Below are positions 8,548-17,576 of a DNA stretch of 64,000 nucleotides, one piece after another (within the stretch, counting starts at the first letter, position 1; each line of letters starts with the position of its first letter). A program made the position numbers and the translations under genes. Source of the DNA: Corynebacterium urealyticum (GTDB lineage Bacteria > Actinomycetota > Actinomycetes > Mycobacteriales > Mycobacteriaceae); NCBI GenBank assembly GCA_020741275.1, contig DYZK01000007.1:1-64000 (forward strand), given 5' to 3'. The notes under the pieces are model-generated. The model did not search any database. It was not told the origin of the DNA and saw only the letters and a program-made list of their open reading frames with translations.

Positions 8548-8563
8548 TAGACCGCACGGTCTG
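8548..8563 (+). promoter_or_regulatory. McbR-type operator, cysI side of fpr2-cysI spacer
   Basis: TAGAC-N6-GTCTG, one mismatch from consensus, about 82 bp before the cysI start. Downstream, GTTGATC (574-580) and GATCAAC (624-630) could pair in the cysI 5' UTR just before the ribosome-binding site TGGAG. Confidence 0.6.
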
Positions 8564-8644
8564 TCTAGTGTAGGTTGATCTGCAGTCCGCGCTGCGGATC
8601 CAGGCAAGACCGCCACAACGCACGATCAACTGGAGAAATTCACC

Positions 8645-10324
8645 ATGACTGCAACTACCACCACCCGACCGAGGCCGAAGCGTAAGCCCCGGCCGCAAGG
8701 CCAGTGGCTCGTTGATGGCACCACTCCGCTCAACGACGACGAGAAGATTAAGCAAGAAGACGCCGGCCTCGGCGTCATCGACCGCATTCGCGAGACCTAC
8801 GCGAAGCAGGGCTTCGACTCCATCCCGAAGGAGGACCTCGCGCCCCGCTTCAAATGGGTCGGTCTTTATACCCAACGCCGCCCGGGGCTCGACGGTGTGG
8901 CTACCTCCACGCTCAGTACCGAGGAGCTGCAGGATAACTACTTCATGATGCGCATCCGCCTCGACGGCGGACTGGTCAGCAGCGAGCAGCTGCGCGTCAT
9001 CGGCGAGATTTCCAGCGACTACGCCCGCGACACCGCGGACTTCACCGACCGCCAGAACGTCCAGCTGCACTGGATCCGCATCGAGGACGTCCCGACTATC
9101 TGGGACAAGCTCGAATCCGTTGGGCTGGACACCAACTTCGGTTGCGGCGACGTTCCCCGCGTCATCCTGGGCTCCCCAGTCGCCGGTATCGCCGCCGACG
9201 AGATTGTCGACGCCACCCCGGCCATCCGCACTATCAAGGAGGAGCTGCTCCCCAGTGGCGAGTTCGATAACCTGCCACGCAAGTTCAAGTCCGCGATTAG
9301 CGGCAATGCCCGCCAAGATGTCACCCACGAGATCCAGGACCTGGCGTTTATCGGCTCGAACCACCCGGAGCACGGCCCCGGCTTTGACGTCTGGGTCGGT
9401 GGCGGGCTGTCTACCAACCCGATGCTCTCCCAGCGCCTCGGCGCCTGGGTGCCTCTGGACGAGGTCCCGGAGGTGTGGGCCGGCGTGGTCCGCATCTTCC
9501 GCGACTACGGCTACCGCAAGGTCCGCAACCGCGCTCGCCTGAAGTTCCTCGTCGCCGACTGGGGTGTCGAGAAGTTCCGCAAGGTGCTGGAGGAGGACTA
9601 CCTCGGCCGCAAGCTCGTCGACGGCCCGGACCCGGGGGAGTACCCCGGCTACCGCGACCACGTCGGCATCCACGAGCAGCGGGACGGCAAGGTCTACCTG
9701 GGGGTGAAGCCCACGGTGGGGCACACCGACGGCGCTCAGCTGCAGCGCCTCGCGGAGCTCGCCGAATCCTATGGCTCCACGCGCCTGCGCACGACCCCCG
9801 ATAAGGAGCTGCTCTTCCTCGACCTGACCCCGGAGAATGCAGACAAGCTCGCCGCAGAGCTGGAGAAGGAAGGCCTGTCCGCGAAGCCTTCGGCCTTCCG
9901 CCGCGACATCATCAGCTGCACCGGCTTGGAGTTCTGCAAGCTCGCGCACGTCGTGACGAAGCAGCGCGCTATCCAGCTGGTCGACGAGCTGGAGGAGCGG
10001 GTCGGCGATCTTGATGTGCCGCTGAAGATCTCCTTGAACGGCTGCCCGAACTCCTGCGCCCGCTCCCAGGTCTCGGACATCGGTCTATCCGGCAAGGTGC
10101 TGACCGATGAGGACGGCAACCGCGTCGAGGGGTTCCAGGTGCACCTGGGCGGCAAGGTCGGCCTCGAGCCGGGCTTCGGCCGCAAGCTGCGCGGCAACAA
10201 CGTGTTCTCCGAGGACGTCGGCGACTACGTGGTCCGCGTCGTGGAGAACTTCAAGGAGCAGCGCGAGGCCGGCGAGGAGTTCAGCTCCTGGGTCGCCCGC
10301 GCTGACGAGGAGGCACTGCGATGA
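8645..10324 (+). CDS. cysI: ferredoxin-dependent sulfite reductase
   Basis: Reduces sulfite to sulfide with six electrons from ferredoxin, using siroheme and a [4Fe-4S] cluster. 559 aa, the usual size of actinobacterial SirA/CysI. The cluster/siroheme ligands are CTGLEFC (Cys425, Cys431) and GCPNSC (Cys467, Cys471). The N-terminal part has RFKWVGLYTQRRPG and NFGCGDVPR; in M. tuberculosis SirA, equivalent Tyr and Cys residues are cross-linked. The stop overlaps cysX by 4 nt. It is probably under McbR (two sites upstream). The downstream cysHDNYZ half of the usual operon is absent here and lies 14 kb away. Confidence 0.95.
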   Translation: MTATTTTRPRPKRKPRPQGQWLVDGTTPLNDDEKIKQEDAGLGVIDRIRETYAKQGFDSIPKEDLAPRFKWVGLYTQRRPGLDGVATSTLSTEELQDNYFMMRIRLDGGLVSSEQLRVIGEISSDYARDTADFTDRQNVQLHWIRIEDVPTIWDKLESVGLDTNFGCGDVPRVILGSPVAGIAADEIVDATPAIRTIKEELLPSGEFDNLPRKFKSAISGNARQDVTHEIQDLAFIGSNHPEHGPGFDVWVGGGLSTNPMLSQRLGAWVPLDEVPEVWAGVVRIFRDYGYRKVRNRARLKFLVADWGVEKFRKVLEEDYLGRKLVDGPDPGEYPGYRDHVGIHEQRDGKVYLGVKPTVGHTDGAQLQRLAELAESYGSTRLRTTPDKELLFLDLTPENADKLAAELEKEGLSAKPSAFRRDIISCTGLEFCKLAHVVTKQRAIQLVDELEERVGDLDVPLKISLNGCPNSCARSQVSDIGLSGKVLTDEDGNRVEGFQVHLGGKVGLEPGFGRKLRGNNVFSEDVGDYVVRVVENFKEQREAGEEFSSWVARADEEALR

Positions 10325-10530
10325 GTGTTCCCGATACTGATACCCTGCCACCGGTGAACCAAGCGATCGGTGGGAAGTCCGGGCACAGCAACGGTCGGCG
10401 TGCGACCGTGAACTTCTGCCCCTACTGCATGGGGGAGAACCTGTTCCCGACCACGGAAACGGATAATTCCTGGCAATGCCGCGAGTGCCGTCGCGAGTTT
10501 TCAGTGAAATTCCACGGCCTGTTGGCTTGA
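10321..10530 (+). CDS. cysX: CysX, small four-cysteine electron-transfer candidate
   Basis: 69-aa protein encoded directly after cysI with an ATGA overlap. It carries two cysteine pairs, CPYC and CREC, 17 residues apart, embedded in GENLFPTTETDNSWQ. In C. glutamicum cysX follows cysI and has been proposed as a ferredoxin-like electron carrier. The CxxC-N17-CxxC pattern seen here suits a zinc-ribbon or rubredoxin-like single-metal site better than a [4Fe-4S] ferredoxin. Function is by position; the metal is unknown. Confidence 0.8.
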   Translation: MSVPDTDTLPPVNQAIGGKSGHSNGRRATVNFCPYCMGENLFPTTETDNSWQCRECRREFSVKFHGLLA

Positions 10531-10556
10531 GCTAAAGCGCTGGGCACATAGCGAAA

Positions 10557-10596
10557 CCCCGGCCCCGAGGTGCTGCACCGCGGGCCGGGGGTTCTT
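10557..10596 (+). terminator. terminator after cysIX
   Basis: CCCCGGCCC (557-565) pairs with GGGCCGGGG (582-590), followed by GTTCTT, 27 nt after the cysX stop. It supports cysIX ending here as a separate transcript. Confidence 0.75.
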
Positions 10597-10642
10597 GTCT
10601 TTGGTCACTGACACTGCCCGAGACCTCTGGTAGGCATGGGTC

Positions 10643-12049
10643 ATGAGCACTTTTGCATTGCAGAATCCAAGTACTGGCCAAGAAGAAGAGCAGTTCAACC
10701 GCATCAATGATGCCGACCGCGATGCAATTCTGGATCGCGCCACCGCTGCAGGCGAGCAGTGGCGCAAGACCTCTATTGCGCAGCGCGCCGACGTCCTGCG
10801 GAAGACCGCGAAGCTGTTTCAGGAAAACAAGAAGCAGTTGGCGGAACACATCGGGCGCGAGATGGGCAAGCTGACCCGTTGGGCCGAGGCAGAGATCGAC
10901 ATCGTCTCGGACATTTTCACCTGGTACGCCGAGCACGCCCACGAGCTCCTGGCAGATGAGCAGCTTTCCCAGCAAGGCGCACAGCAGACCTGGGTACGTA
11001 AGGAACCCCTGGGCGTGGTGCTGGGCATCATGCCGTGGAACTTCCCCTACTACCAGGTCGCCCGCTGGGCAGCACCGAACCTGCTGCTGGGCAACACACT
11101 GGTGCTGAAGCACGCCTCCATTTGTCCGCTGTCCTCCCAGGCCTGCCAGGACCTGCTGGAGCAGGCCGGGCTGCCGAAGGATGCTTTCATCAATATGTAC
11201 GCCTCCGGCTCCCAGATGGATGCCTTCGTGGCGGATAAGCGCGTGGCGGGTGTATCCCTCACCGGATCCGAGCAGGCCGGTGCCGCTGTAGCGAAGACCG
11301 CCGGCGAGCACTACAAGAAGTCCCTGCTGGAGCTGGGCGGCAACGACCCCTTCATCGTGCTCGACGATGAGAACCTGGACTGGGTGCTGGAGCAGTTCAC
11401 CAAGATCCGCATGTACAACACCGGCCAGGCATGTAACGCCCCGAAGCGACTGATCGTCATGGACGAGTTCTATGACCGCACCGTCGAAATGCTGGAGAAG
11501 CTCATCGGCGACATGAAGGTCGGCGCATATGACGACGAAAACGCCGATATCGGTCCGCTGTCCTCCATCGGCGCCCGCGACGAGATCGTCGAGCGCCTCG
11601 CCGAGGCGGAGAAGAATGGTGATGCCGCCATCCGCGTCGGTGGTAAGGCCATCGACCGCGAGGGTGCCTTCATGGAGCCAACCTTGCTGGTCGACGTAGA
11701 TCCCAAGGCCGACGTTGGCTGCAACGAGATCTTCGGACCCGTGGCGATCGTGTACCGCGCAAAGAACGCAGCAGAAGCCGTCGAGATCGCTAACGACTCC
11801 GACTACGGTCTCTCCAGCTCCGTGTGGAGTACCGACCTGGAGGCAGCCCGCGAGGTCGCCGAGCAGCTGCAGGACGGCATGACCTTCATCAATGAGCACG
11901 CCGTCACCGGCGCGGGCCTGCCCTTCGGCGGAGTCGGCCGCTCCGGCTATGGCCGCGAGCTCGCTCGCTGGGGCGTTGGCGAGTTCGTCAACGAGCACCT
12001 CTACCGGGTGTCTGACCAGTCGAGCGCCGGTCTTTCGCCAGCGCTGTAA
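10643..12049 (+). CDS. gabD: NAD(P)-dependent succinate-semialdehyde dehydrogenase family protein
   Basis: Aldehyde dehydrogenase of 468 aa. Catalytic cysteine lies in NTGQACNAPKR and the general-base Glu in LELGGNDPF; PWNFPYY and GSEQAG are the cofactor-binding segments. The overall pattern matches the short NAD-dependent succinate-semialdehyde dehydrogenases common in corynebacteria, but other semialdehydes are possible. It is monocistronic, bounded by the cysIX terminator and a strong terminator at 12075. Confidence 0.8.
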   Translation: MSTFALQNPSTGQEEEQFNRINDADRDAILDRATAAGEQWRKTSIAQRADVLRKTAKLFQENKKQLAEHIGREMGKLTRWAEAEIDIVSDIFTWYAEHAHELLADEQLSQQGAQQTWVRKEPLGVVLGIMPWNFPYYQVARWAAPNLLLGNTLVLKHASICPLSSQACQDLLEQAGLPKDAFINMYASGSQMDAFVADKRVAGVSLTGSEQAGAAVAKTAGEHYKKSLLELGGNDPFIVLDDENLDWVLEQFTKIRMYNTGQACNAPKRLIVMDEFYDRTVEMLEKLIGDMKVGAYDDENADIGPLSSIGARDEIVERLAEAEKNGDAAIRVGGKAIDREGAFMEPTLLVDVDPKADVGCNEIFGPVAIVYRAKNAAEAVEIANDSDYGLSSSVWSTDLEAAREVAEQLQDGMTFINEHAVTGAGLPFGGVGRSGYGRELARWGVGEFVNEHLYRVSDQSSAGLSPAL

Positions 12050-12074
12050 TGGCTGAGTAATAACTCAATAAAAT

Positions 12075-12110
12075 AGTGGCCGCGGGGTTCTCCCCGCGGC
12101 CACTGTTTTA
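12075..12110. terminator. bidirectional terminator between gabD and dsdA
   Basis: A perfect 13-bp stem, AGTGGCCGCGGGG with CCCCGCGGCCACT around a TTCT loop, flanked by T- and A-rich sequence on both sides. It can serve both convergent genes. Confidence 0.9.
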
Positions 12111-12126
12111 TATGGACGGCTTAGCC

Positions 12127-13416
12127 CTAGAGCAGCTCCTCGCCGCGGGCGATGTAGCTAGCCATTTCTTCTTCTGGCACCATCGCCCCACCCGTGATCC
12201 ACGCCAGGTGGGTGCCTGCCCGGCCGATGGCTCCGGGGCCGAAGAAGCTGGTCGCGGAGCTCGGCTCGCACTGCACATCCTCGGAGCGGTCGAAGAGCGC
12301 CACGCCCCGGAACATGTTCTCGTCGCTGACTGTGTAGTAGCCGTCGATGAGGTACTGCATCCGCTCGCCGACGAAGCCGGAGGGCCGACCCACGGCAAGC
12401 CCATCGGCGGCGGTGACGTTGTCGATGCCGAAGTCCTGCACTGCCAGCTGGTCGTGGGCGCCGGTGTGCACCCCGATGAACATGGCGGGGGAGTGGGTGG
12501 GCTCGGCGAAGTAGCAGCGCGCGGCGTCGCCGAAGATGGCCTTGATGCCGAAAGCGACACCACCCGGGCCACCGCCGACCCCGCAGGGCAGGTAGACGTG
12601 GAGTGGTTCCTCCTCGGTGACCCGGACGTCCATGGCCTGCAGCTGGCCGGCCAGTCGCGCCCCGGCGACCGCGTAACCGAGGAAGAGGGAGACGGAGTTC
12701 TCGTCGTCCACGAAGTAGACGCGGTCGTCGTCCTCGGCGGCCTTGCGACCAGCGGCGACGGCGACGGAGTAGTCCTGCTCGTACTCCATGACCTCCACGC
12801 CGTGGGAGCGCAGCAGGTCCTTCTTCCACTGCCGGGCATCCGCGCTCATGTGGACCGCGGCTTGGAAGCCCAGCTTGGCGCTCATGATGCCGATGGACAG
12901 CCCCAGGTTGCCGGTGGACCCCACGGCCACGCGATGCTGCCCGAAGAGCTCGCGGGCCTCGGCGGAGTCGAGGAGCCGGTAGTCGCTGTCCGGGGTGATC
13001 AGGCCGTGCTCCAGGGCAAGGGCCTCAGCGTGCTGGAGGACCTCGTAGATCCCGCCGCGGGCCTTGATCGAACCGGAGATCGGCAGGTGGGAGTCGAGCT
13101 TCGCCCACAGCTGCCCCTCGATTCGCTGCCCGGTGAGGTCCTCGATCGCTTCCTTCATCGCGGGCACGTGACGCAGCGGGGATTCGATGACGCCAGCGCT
13201 CGGCGCGGTCTCCGGGAAGACCTGCTGCAGGTATGGGGCGAAGCGCTTCAGTCGGTCCGCGGCGTCCTGGATCTGGTCAGGGCCGATCCCGACGTGCGCC
13301 GGGCCCTCTTCGGCGCGGGGCAGGTCGGGCTTCAGCCATAGGGTCTCCTCGAGCGCGACGAGGCGCTCAAGGAGGGGGTAGTCGGTGATCCACTCTTGCG
13401 GGGTTCGGGTTGCCAT
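12127..13416 (-). CDS. dsdA: D-serine ammonia-lyase
   Basis: PLP enzyme converting D-serine to pyruvate and ammonia; 429 aa, the usual DsdA length. The PLP lysine is in [12 protein letters not shown] (Lys118), and the glycine-rich phosphate loop is CGVGGGPGG. The conserved [11 protein letters not shown] segment is present. ATG 13416 is chosen because sequence upstream has no DsdA character. It lies 50 bp behind the phosphotransferase gene on the same strand, so it may be read with that operon as well as from its own start. Confidence 0.92.
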   Translation of the reverse strand: MATRTPQEWITDYPLLERLVALEETLWLKPDLPRAEEGPAHVGIGPDQIQDAADRLKRFAPYLQQVFPETAPSAGVIESPLRHVPAMKEAIEDLTGQRIEGQLWAKLDSHLPISGSIKARGGIYEVLQHAEALALEHGLITPDSDYRLLDSAEARELFGQHRVAVGSTGNLGLSIGIMSAKLGFQAAVHMSADARQWKKDLLRSHGVEVMEYEQDYSVAVAAGRKAAEDDDRVYFVDDENSVSLFLGYAVAGARLAGQLQAMDVRVTEEEPLHVYLPCGVGGGPGGVAFGIKAIFGDAARCYFAEPTHSPAMFIGVHTGAHDQLAVQDFGIDNVTAADGLAVGRPSGFVGERMQYLIDGYYTVSDENMFRGVALFDRSEDVQCEPSSATSFFGPGAIGRAGTHLAWITGGAMVPEEEMASYIARGEELL

Positions 13417-13466
13417 GGCGCCCAGCTTAGTGAGCTTGCCGGGCGTTCTCTGCCTAATGTCGCCGC

Positions 13467-14549
13467 CTAGCTGAGCCCGTACTCCCGCGCGGTCTGCTGC
13501 GCCTCGGCGACAATCCACTCCACCATCTCCTGGGTGGGGGCGCCTCCGGAGGCGCGGTTGCTGGGATTCTGCATGACGCGGCGCACCACGCCTTCGCAGA
13601 TGATCGCAACTTTCCATAGCCCCAGGACGTGCCAAAAAGCCAATGCCTTTCTGCCCCGTCCCGTGGCGTCTAGATAGCGCTCGGCTAGTTCTTCACCCTT
13701 CGGGAATCCGTCGAGGAGGGGTGCTTCAAATCCAGGGAGGACCAGTCCGTCCTTGACCGGCCAATAAGCAAGCATGGTTCCCACGTCAGCGAGGGGGTCT
13801 CCCAGCGTGGTGAGCTCCCAGTCGATGACCGCGTTGATGATGCCGTCGTCTGGGTTGGCTATGACGTTGCCGACGTGTAGGTCGCCGTGCACCAGCACCG
13901 TTTCCTTTTGTTCCGGGGTGTGTTCCTCCAGGAGAGCCGTGAGTTTATCGAGCGCAGGCAATTCCCGCGTCTTGGTCTTATCCCATTGCCCGGACCAGCG
14001 CTTGAGCTGTCGTGGGGCGTAGGGGTCGTGGGATGCCAGCGTGTCCAGTCCGGTGGATGCGAGGTTGACGCCGTGGATGTGGATCATCGCGTCCAGCATG
14101 TTGGTGGCGATTTTGTGCCGGATGTCCAGCCCCAAAGGGGAAGCGGCTTCTGCAGAGCTAATGGTCACTCCGTCGACCATGCTCATCGCCACGACGGGGG
14201 CGTCGGAGACAGATTGACCATGGTCGACGAGCTCGTCGGTGCTGCCGTAGATCACGGGGACGGGCACCTCGGTGTCGTGAAGGGCCGCCATGATCTTTCC
14301 TTCGCGCACGACGTTGTGGGCGCTGGCGGCAAGTTTTCCCAGTGGCGGGCGGCGGACGATGCAGCGCGCGCCAGTGGTGTCTTCGACGAGGAACGTGAGG
14401 TTGGACTGCCCGTTTCCAACGCGGTTGAGCGCGAGATCACCGTTCAATGGGGTGATGCGGGTGAGCCACGTCTTCAGCTCTTCCATATTGAACGGTACGG
14501 CCGGGTTCTTCGTGGCTGAATTGTGGCTGCCGGTTGTTGGGTCGTTCAC
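13467..14549 (-). CDS. APH-fold phosphotransferase, ACAD10/11 N-domain type (LvaA-like)
   Basis: 360-aa kinase-like protein of the aminoglycoside phosphotransferase fold. The catalytic loop is [10 protein letters not shown] and the metal loop [25 protein letters not shown] near the N-terminus is the glycine-rich loop. This subgroup is the one fused to acyl-CoA dehydrogenase in ACAD10/11 and represented by LvaA in Pseudomonas, where it phosphorylates 4-hydroxyacyl-CoA. Here it is encoded 37 bp behind an ACAD of the same type, which supports that role; antibiotic modification is unlikely. Substrate is inferred, not shown. Confidence 0.8.
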   Translation of the reverse strand: MNDPTTGSHNSATKNPAVPFNMEELKTWLTRITPLNGDLALNRVGNGQSNLTFLVEDTTGARCIVRRPPLGKLAASAHNVVREGKIMAALHDTEVPVPVIYGSTDELVDHGQSVSDAPVVAMSMVDGVTISSAEAASPLGLDIRHKIATNMLDAMIHIHGVNLASTGLDTLASHDPYAPRQLKRWSGQWDKTKTRELPALDKLTALLEEHTPEQKETVLVHGDLHVGNVIANPDDGIINAVIDWELTTLGDPLADVGTMLAYWPVKDGLVLPGFEAPLLDGFPKGEELAERYLDATGRGRKALAFWHVLGLWKVAIICEGVVRRVMQNPSNRASGGAPTQEMVEWIVAEAQQTAREYGLS

Positions 14550-14586
14550 CGTGGCTCCTTCGATAGGTCTGTGCTGTGCCGGGGTT

Positions 14587-15825
14587 CTACTTGTATTTGC
14601 GCAGTTCTTGTCGGGCGATGGTCATGCGATGGACCTCATCCGGGCCATCGGCCAGCCGGAGTGATCGCAGGCCAGCCCACATGTGAGCCAGCGGGGTATC
14701 GGAGGTCACTCCCTCGCCACCGAATACTTGGATGGCTTCGTCCACGATGCGGAGCGCGACCTGTGGGGCAGCAACCTTGATGGCAGCAATTTCCTGGCGA
14801 GCGGCCTTATTGCCGACCGTGTCCATCATCCAGGCGGCCTTCAAAGTCAATAGCCGGGCCTGCTCGATGTCGATGCGGGCGTTGGCGATGCGTTCTTGGA
14901 TCGTGTCGCGCTCGGCCAGCGCTTTGCCGAAGGTGCTTCGAGACAAGGCTCGTTCGCACATCAGCTCGAGTGCGCGTTCTGCCATGCCGATGGCACGCAT
15001 GCAGTGGTGAATCCGACCTGGTCCCAAGCGGTCCTGGGAGATCCGAAAACCCGCTCCCTCCTCCAGGAGGATGTCGTGGTCGGGGACGAATACGTCCTTA
15101 AATTCCAGTTCGGCGTGGCCTTCGCGGTCGTGGAAGCCGAACACGGGAAGGTCGCGAAGGATTCGGACGCCGGGGGCGTCGGCGGGGACAACCAGCATGG
15201 ACTGCTGGCGGTGGGGCTCAGCCTCTGGGCTGGTCTTGCCCATGACGATGAGCACCTTGAGGTTGGGCCGCATGCCGTTCGAGCTAAACCACTTCCGCCC
15301 GTTAAGTACATACCCATCGAGGGGCTTATTCGAGCCTTCCGCTGTGTAACCGGTAACCCGTTCCATGCGCATTGACACATTGGTGGCATCTGAGGAGGCG
15401 ACTCCAGGTTCGGTCATGGCGAATGCGGAGCGGATTTCACCGTCGAGCAGCGGATTCAGGTACTCCCTGCGGTGAGCATCAGTTCCATAAAGCTCGAGAA
15501 CCTCCATGTTCCCCGTATCCGGGGCGTTGCAATTGCAGGCTTCGGGGGCGAGTTCGGGGGAGCGACCCATGATTTCTGCCAATGGGGCGTAGTCGACGTT
15601 GCTCAAACCCGGGCCCGTGCCGGGGTGGGGGTGGAAGAGGTTCCATAGGCCCTGCTTCTTGGCTTCGGCTTTGAGGTCTTCAAGGATCGCTGGGTGGTGG
15701 TGCGGATCGCCGGAGTCGGTCATCTGCCGGTGATAGATCGGCTCGGCCGGGTAAACGTGTTCATCCATGAAGCGAAGGAGCTTTTCCTGATACTCCTTCG
15801 AGCGCGCGCTGGGTGCGAAGTCCAT
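14587..15825 (-). CDS. acyl-CoA dehydrogenase, ACAD10/11-like (LvaC-like)
   Basis: FAD flavoprotein of 412 aa. The start at 15825 ([15 protein letters not shown]) has GAGGAAAG in front; longer in-frame readings are low-complexity. The C-terminal signature [13 protein letters not shown] and the segment [19 protein letters not shown] are typical of the ACAD10/11 subfamily rather than of straight fatty-acid dehydrogenases. In the lva pathway LvaC acts on the phosphorylated 4-hydroxyacyl-CoA made by the APH-fold kinase. The gene lies between the SDR and kinase genes on the same strand. Confidence 0.85.
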   Translation of the reverse strand: MDFAPSARSKEYQEKLLRFMDEHVYPAEPIYHRQMTDSGDPHHHPAILEDLKAEAKKQGLWNLFHPHPGTGPGLSNVDYAPLAEIMGRSPELAPEACNCNAPDTGNMEVLELYGTDAHRREYLNPLLDGEIRSAFAMTEPGVASSDATNVSMRMERVTGYTAEGSNKPLDGYVLNGRKWFSSNGMRPNLKVLIVMGKTSPEAEPHRQQSMLVVPADAPGVRILRDLPVFGFHDREGHAELEFKDVFVPDHDILLEEGAGFRISQDRLGPGRIHHCMRAIGMAERALELMCERALSRSTFGKALAERDTIQERIANARIDIEQARLLTLKAAWMMDTVGNKAARQEIAAIKVAAPQVALRIVDEAIQVFGGEGVTSDTPLAHMWAGLRSLRLADGPDEVHRMTIARQELRKYK

Positions 15826-15880
15826 ATCTTTCCTCGTTCTGGGCTGTTTGGGGTGCTGTTGCTTGGGTGGGTGATCGGAC

Positions 15881-16687
15881 TTAGGGCTGGACGAGCATGC
15901 CGCCATCGACAACGAGGTTTTCACCAATGAGCCAGGTCGTTGCGGGTGCTGCGAGGAAGGCGATAGCAGCGGCGATGTCTTCGGGCTCGCCAATTCGCTG
16001 CGCGGGGGTGATAGCCGCGACGGCGTCTTCGTGTTCTTTCCACAGCGCTTCGGAGAGCTTGGTGCGCACCACGCCTGGGGCGATCGAGTTGACGTGGATG
16101 GTGGGGGCGAGCTCGTTGGCCATCTGGCGGGTCATGTGCAGCAGCGCAGCCTTGGTCCCGTTGTAGACGCCGAGCTTTGCTTCCTCGGTGAGAGCGCCGA
16201 TGGAGGAGAGGTTGACGACCGCGCCCTTGCGGTCGGTTCCCATGCCTGCGTCCTTCGCAGCGGCGGTCCAGATGACGGGGCCGATGACGTTGACTTCGTA
16301 GGTCTTCGCCATGGCTTCGGGGCTCTGCTTGTGGATTGGTCCGTAGGCGGGGTTGGTTCCGGCGTTGTTGATCAGGACGTCAATGCTGCCGAATTCTTGA
16401 ACCGTGGCCTCGCAGGTCCTTCGGGCTGCATCGGGGTCTGCGACGTGAGCAGCGATTCCGATGACGCGACCGGCGTTGGGGCTCAGCTCGGCAGCTTCGG
16501 CCTGAATGGCTGCAGCAGCGGGTTCGACGGTTTCTTGTTTGCGGCCGGTGATCGTTACGTTCGCGCCACTGGCAGCCAATAGTCGAGCCGTGGCGTATCC
16601 GATGCCACGGGTGCCACCGGTCACGATCGCGTTGTGACCGGAGTAGTCGTAGGTGATCGGCTTGTTTGCTGGGGTGTGGTGAGACAT
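15881..16687 (-). CDS. short-chain dehydrogenase/reductase
   Basis: Classical SDR, 268 aa. Cofactor motif TGGTRGIG (residues 23-30), NNAG motif in [10 protein letters not shown], catalytic Ser in NLSSIG and the Tyr-Lys pair in YNGTK. The C-terminus [10 protein letters not shown] is typical of FabG-like oxidoreductases. It is the first gene of the SDR-ACAD-kinase(-dsdA) operon. A likely role is interconversion of a keto- and hydroxyacyl-CoA, as for LvaD, but a beta-oxidation-type 3-hydroxyacyl-CoA reaction is also possible. An upstream palindrome is shared with the acyl-CoA synthetase gene. Confidence 0.85.
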   Translation of the reverse strand: MSHHTPANKPITYDYSGHNAIVTGGTRGIGYATARLLAASGANVTITGRKQETVEPAAAAIQAEAAELSPNAGRVIGIAAHVADPDAARRTCEATVQEFGSIDVLINNAGTNPAYGPIHKQSPEAMAKTYEVNVIGPVIWTAAAKDAGMGTDRKGAVVNLSSIGALTEEAKLGVYNGTKAALLHMTRQMANELAPTIHVNSIAPGVVRTKLSEALWKEHEDAVAAITPAQRIGEPEDIAAAIAFLAAPATTWLIGENLVVDGGMLVQP

Positions 16688-16744
16688 GAGGACCTACCTG
16701 CCACTCTGTGTTGTTTCGGTGAACAACGTTGATCCTAATGTGAG

Positions 16745-16760
16745 TTGAATCACGATTCAA
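16745..16760 (-). promoter_or_regulatory. palindromic operator upstream of the SDR operon
   Basis: TTGAATCACGATTCAA, an inverted repeat with arms TTGAATC/GATTCAA, 57 bp before the SDR start. A near-copy lies before the acyl-CoA synthetase gene at 18493. The regulator may be the TetR protein encoded next door. Confidence 0.6.
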
Positions 16761-16847
16761 TCGTTTCGGGGATTTCAGTCCTGGCTAGCTTTTCGGGGGA
16801 GTTGGAGGCGACCTGCGATGGTTGGGGCCTGGCCCTTTTTTGGTGAC

Positions 16848-17519
16848 CTAGAGGCCTAGTGTGCGAAACCAGATGTCGTTGACGGTGCTGACGATGCGCT
16901 CAATAGTGCGCGCTTTATGTTCCTCGGTCGTGGCGCCACCGCCTGCCTCGCCGGCATCGGGGATCATATTCTCGACGAAGACTGAGTAGCACAGTCGGGA
17001 GACCATGATGGACAGGCTGAGGGCGAGCATCTCGGCATCCCGGTCACTGGCGAGAGTGCCATCGTCTTGGAGTGACTTAATGAGCCGTTGATTGCGGGTG
17101 GTGAATCCGCGCGCCCGAGAGGTGCGCAGCTTGTGCATTTCGGGGTGGGTCTGCGAAACCTGCTCCATCAGGGCGAGTTCCGGGGCGTTGTTGGCGTAGC
17201 TTTCGACATATGCGCGATTGGCGGCGCTGATGAGTTCGCGGGGGTCGTCGCTGGCTATTCTTCCGCTGGCGCTGCGCATCTCATGTTCAACTTGTTGCAG
17301 GACGGCTGTGAAGAGATCTTCGCGGTTCTCGAAGTAGGTATACAGCGTTCCCGCTGCGCATCCGGCCTCTTTAGCAACATCGAGGAGCTTCGTCGCGGTG
17401 TAACCATCGCGGACAAAAACCTTCCGGGCAGCGGCGAGGATTTCCTCGCGCCGGGCGGCGGCTCTGGGCGATACCTTCTCAGTTTTCTGGAGTTGCTCCT
17501 GGGGCGGATGTGTGGCCAT
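16848..17519 (-). CDS. TetR family transcriptional regulator
   Basis: 223-aa one-component repressor. The helix-turn-helix lies at about residues 20-65, with REEILAAARKVFVRDGYTA and the recognition region AGCAAGTLYTYFENREDLF. The C-terminal ligand domain is not diagnostic. ATG 17519 is chosen; longer frames upstream lack TetR character. Its position between the SDR operon and the acyl-CoA synthetase, both with the same palindrome, makes it the likely local regulator responding to an acyl-CoA or hydroxyacid. Confidence 0.88.
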   Translation of the reverse strand: MATHPPQEQLQKTEKVSPRAAARREEILAAARKVFVRDGYTATKLLDVAKEAGCAAGTLYTYFENREDLFTAVLQQVEHEMRSASGRIASDDPRELISAANRAYVESYANNAPELALMEQVSQTHPEMHKLRTSRARGFTTRNQRLIKSLQDDGTLASDRDAEMLALSLSIMVSRLCYSVFVENMIPDAGEAGGGATTEEHKARTIERIVSTVNDIWFRTLGL

Positions 17520-17529
17520 AGACTTGATC

Positions 17530-17543
17530 CTAAGGCACCTTAG
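17530..17543. promoter_or_regulatory. perfect palindrome between tetR and the phosphatase gene
   Basis: CTAAGGCACCTTAG, a perfect 14-bp inverted repeat 10 bp upstream of the TetR start and 34 bp before the divergent phosphatase start. It is suited to autoregulation or to control by another dimeric repressor. It differs from the TGAATCACGATTCA-type sites nearby. Confidence 0.45.
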
Positions 17544-17576
17544 ATTGCCCGATATCTCAGAAAGTTGAATTTTCGC

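Noticed and set aside
8477-9949. 490-codon open frame antisense to cysI, and a 479-codon one antisense to fpr2 (6913-8352)
   Set aside because: Both are rich in Leu/Val/Gly/Asp as expected of antisense frames in GC-rich genes and overlap strongly identified enzymes entirely.
12075-12110. Hairpin between gabD and dsdA as a repeat element
   Set aside because: Perfect dyad but with T/A-rich flanks and placed between convergent genes; a normal bidirectional terminator explains it.
13467-14549. Aminoglycoside resistance gene
   Set aside because: The fold is APH, but the [18 protein letters not shown] signatures and the ACAD neighbour fit the acyl-CoA-linked kinase subgroup, not an antibiotic-modifying enzyme.
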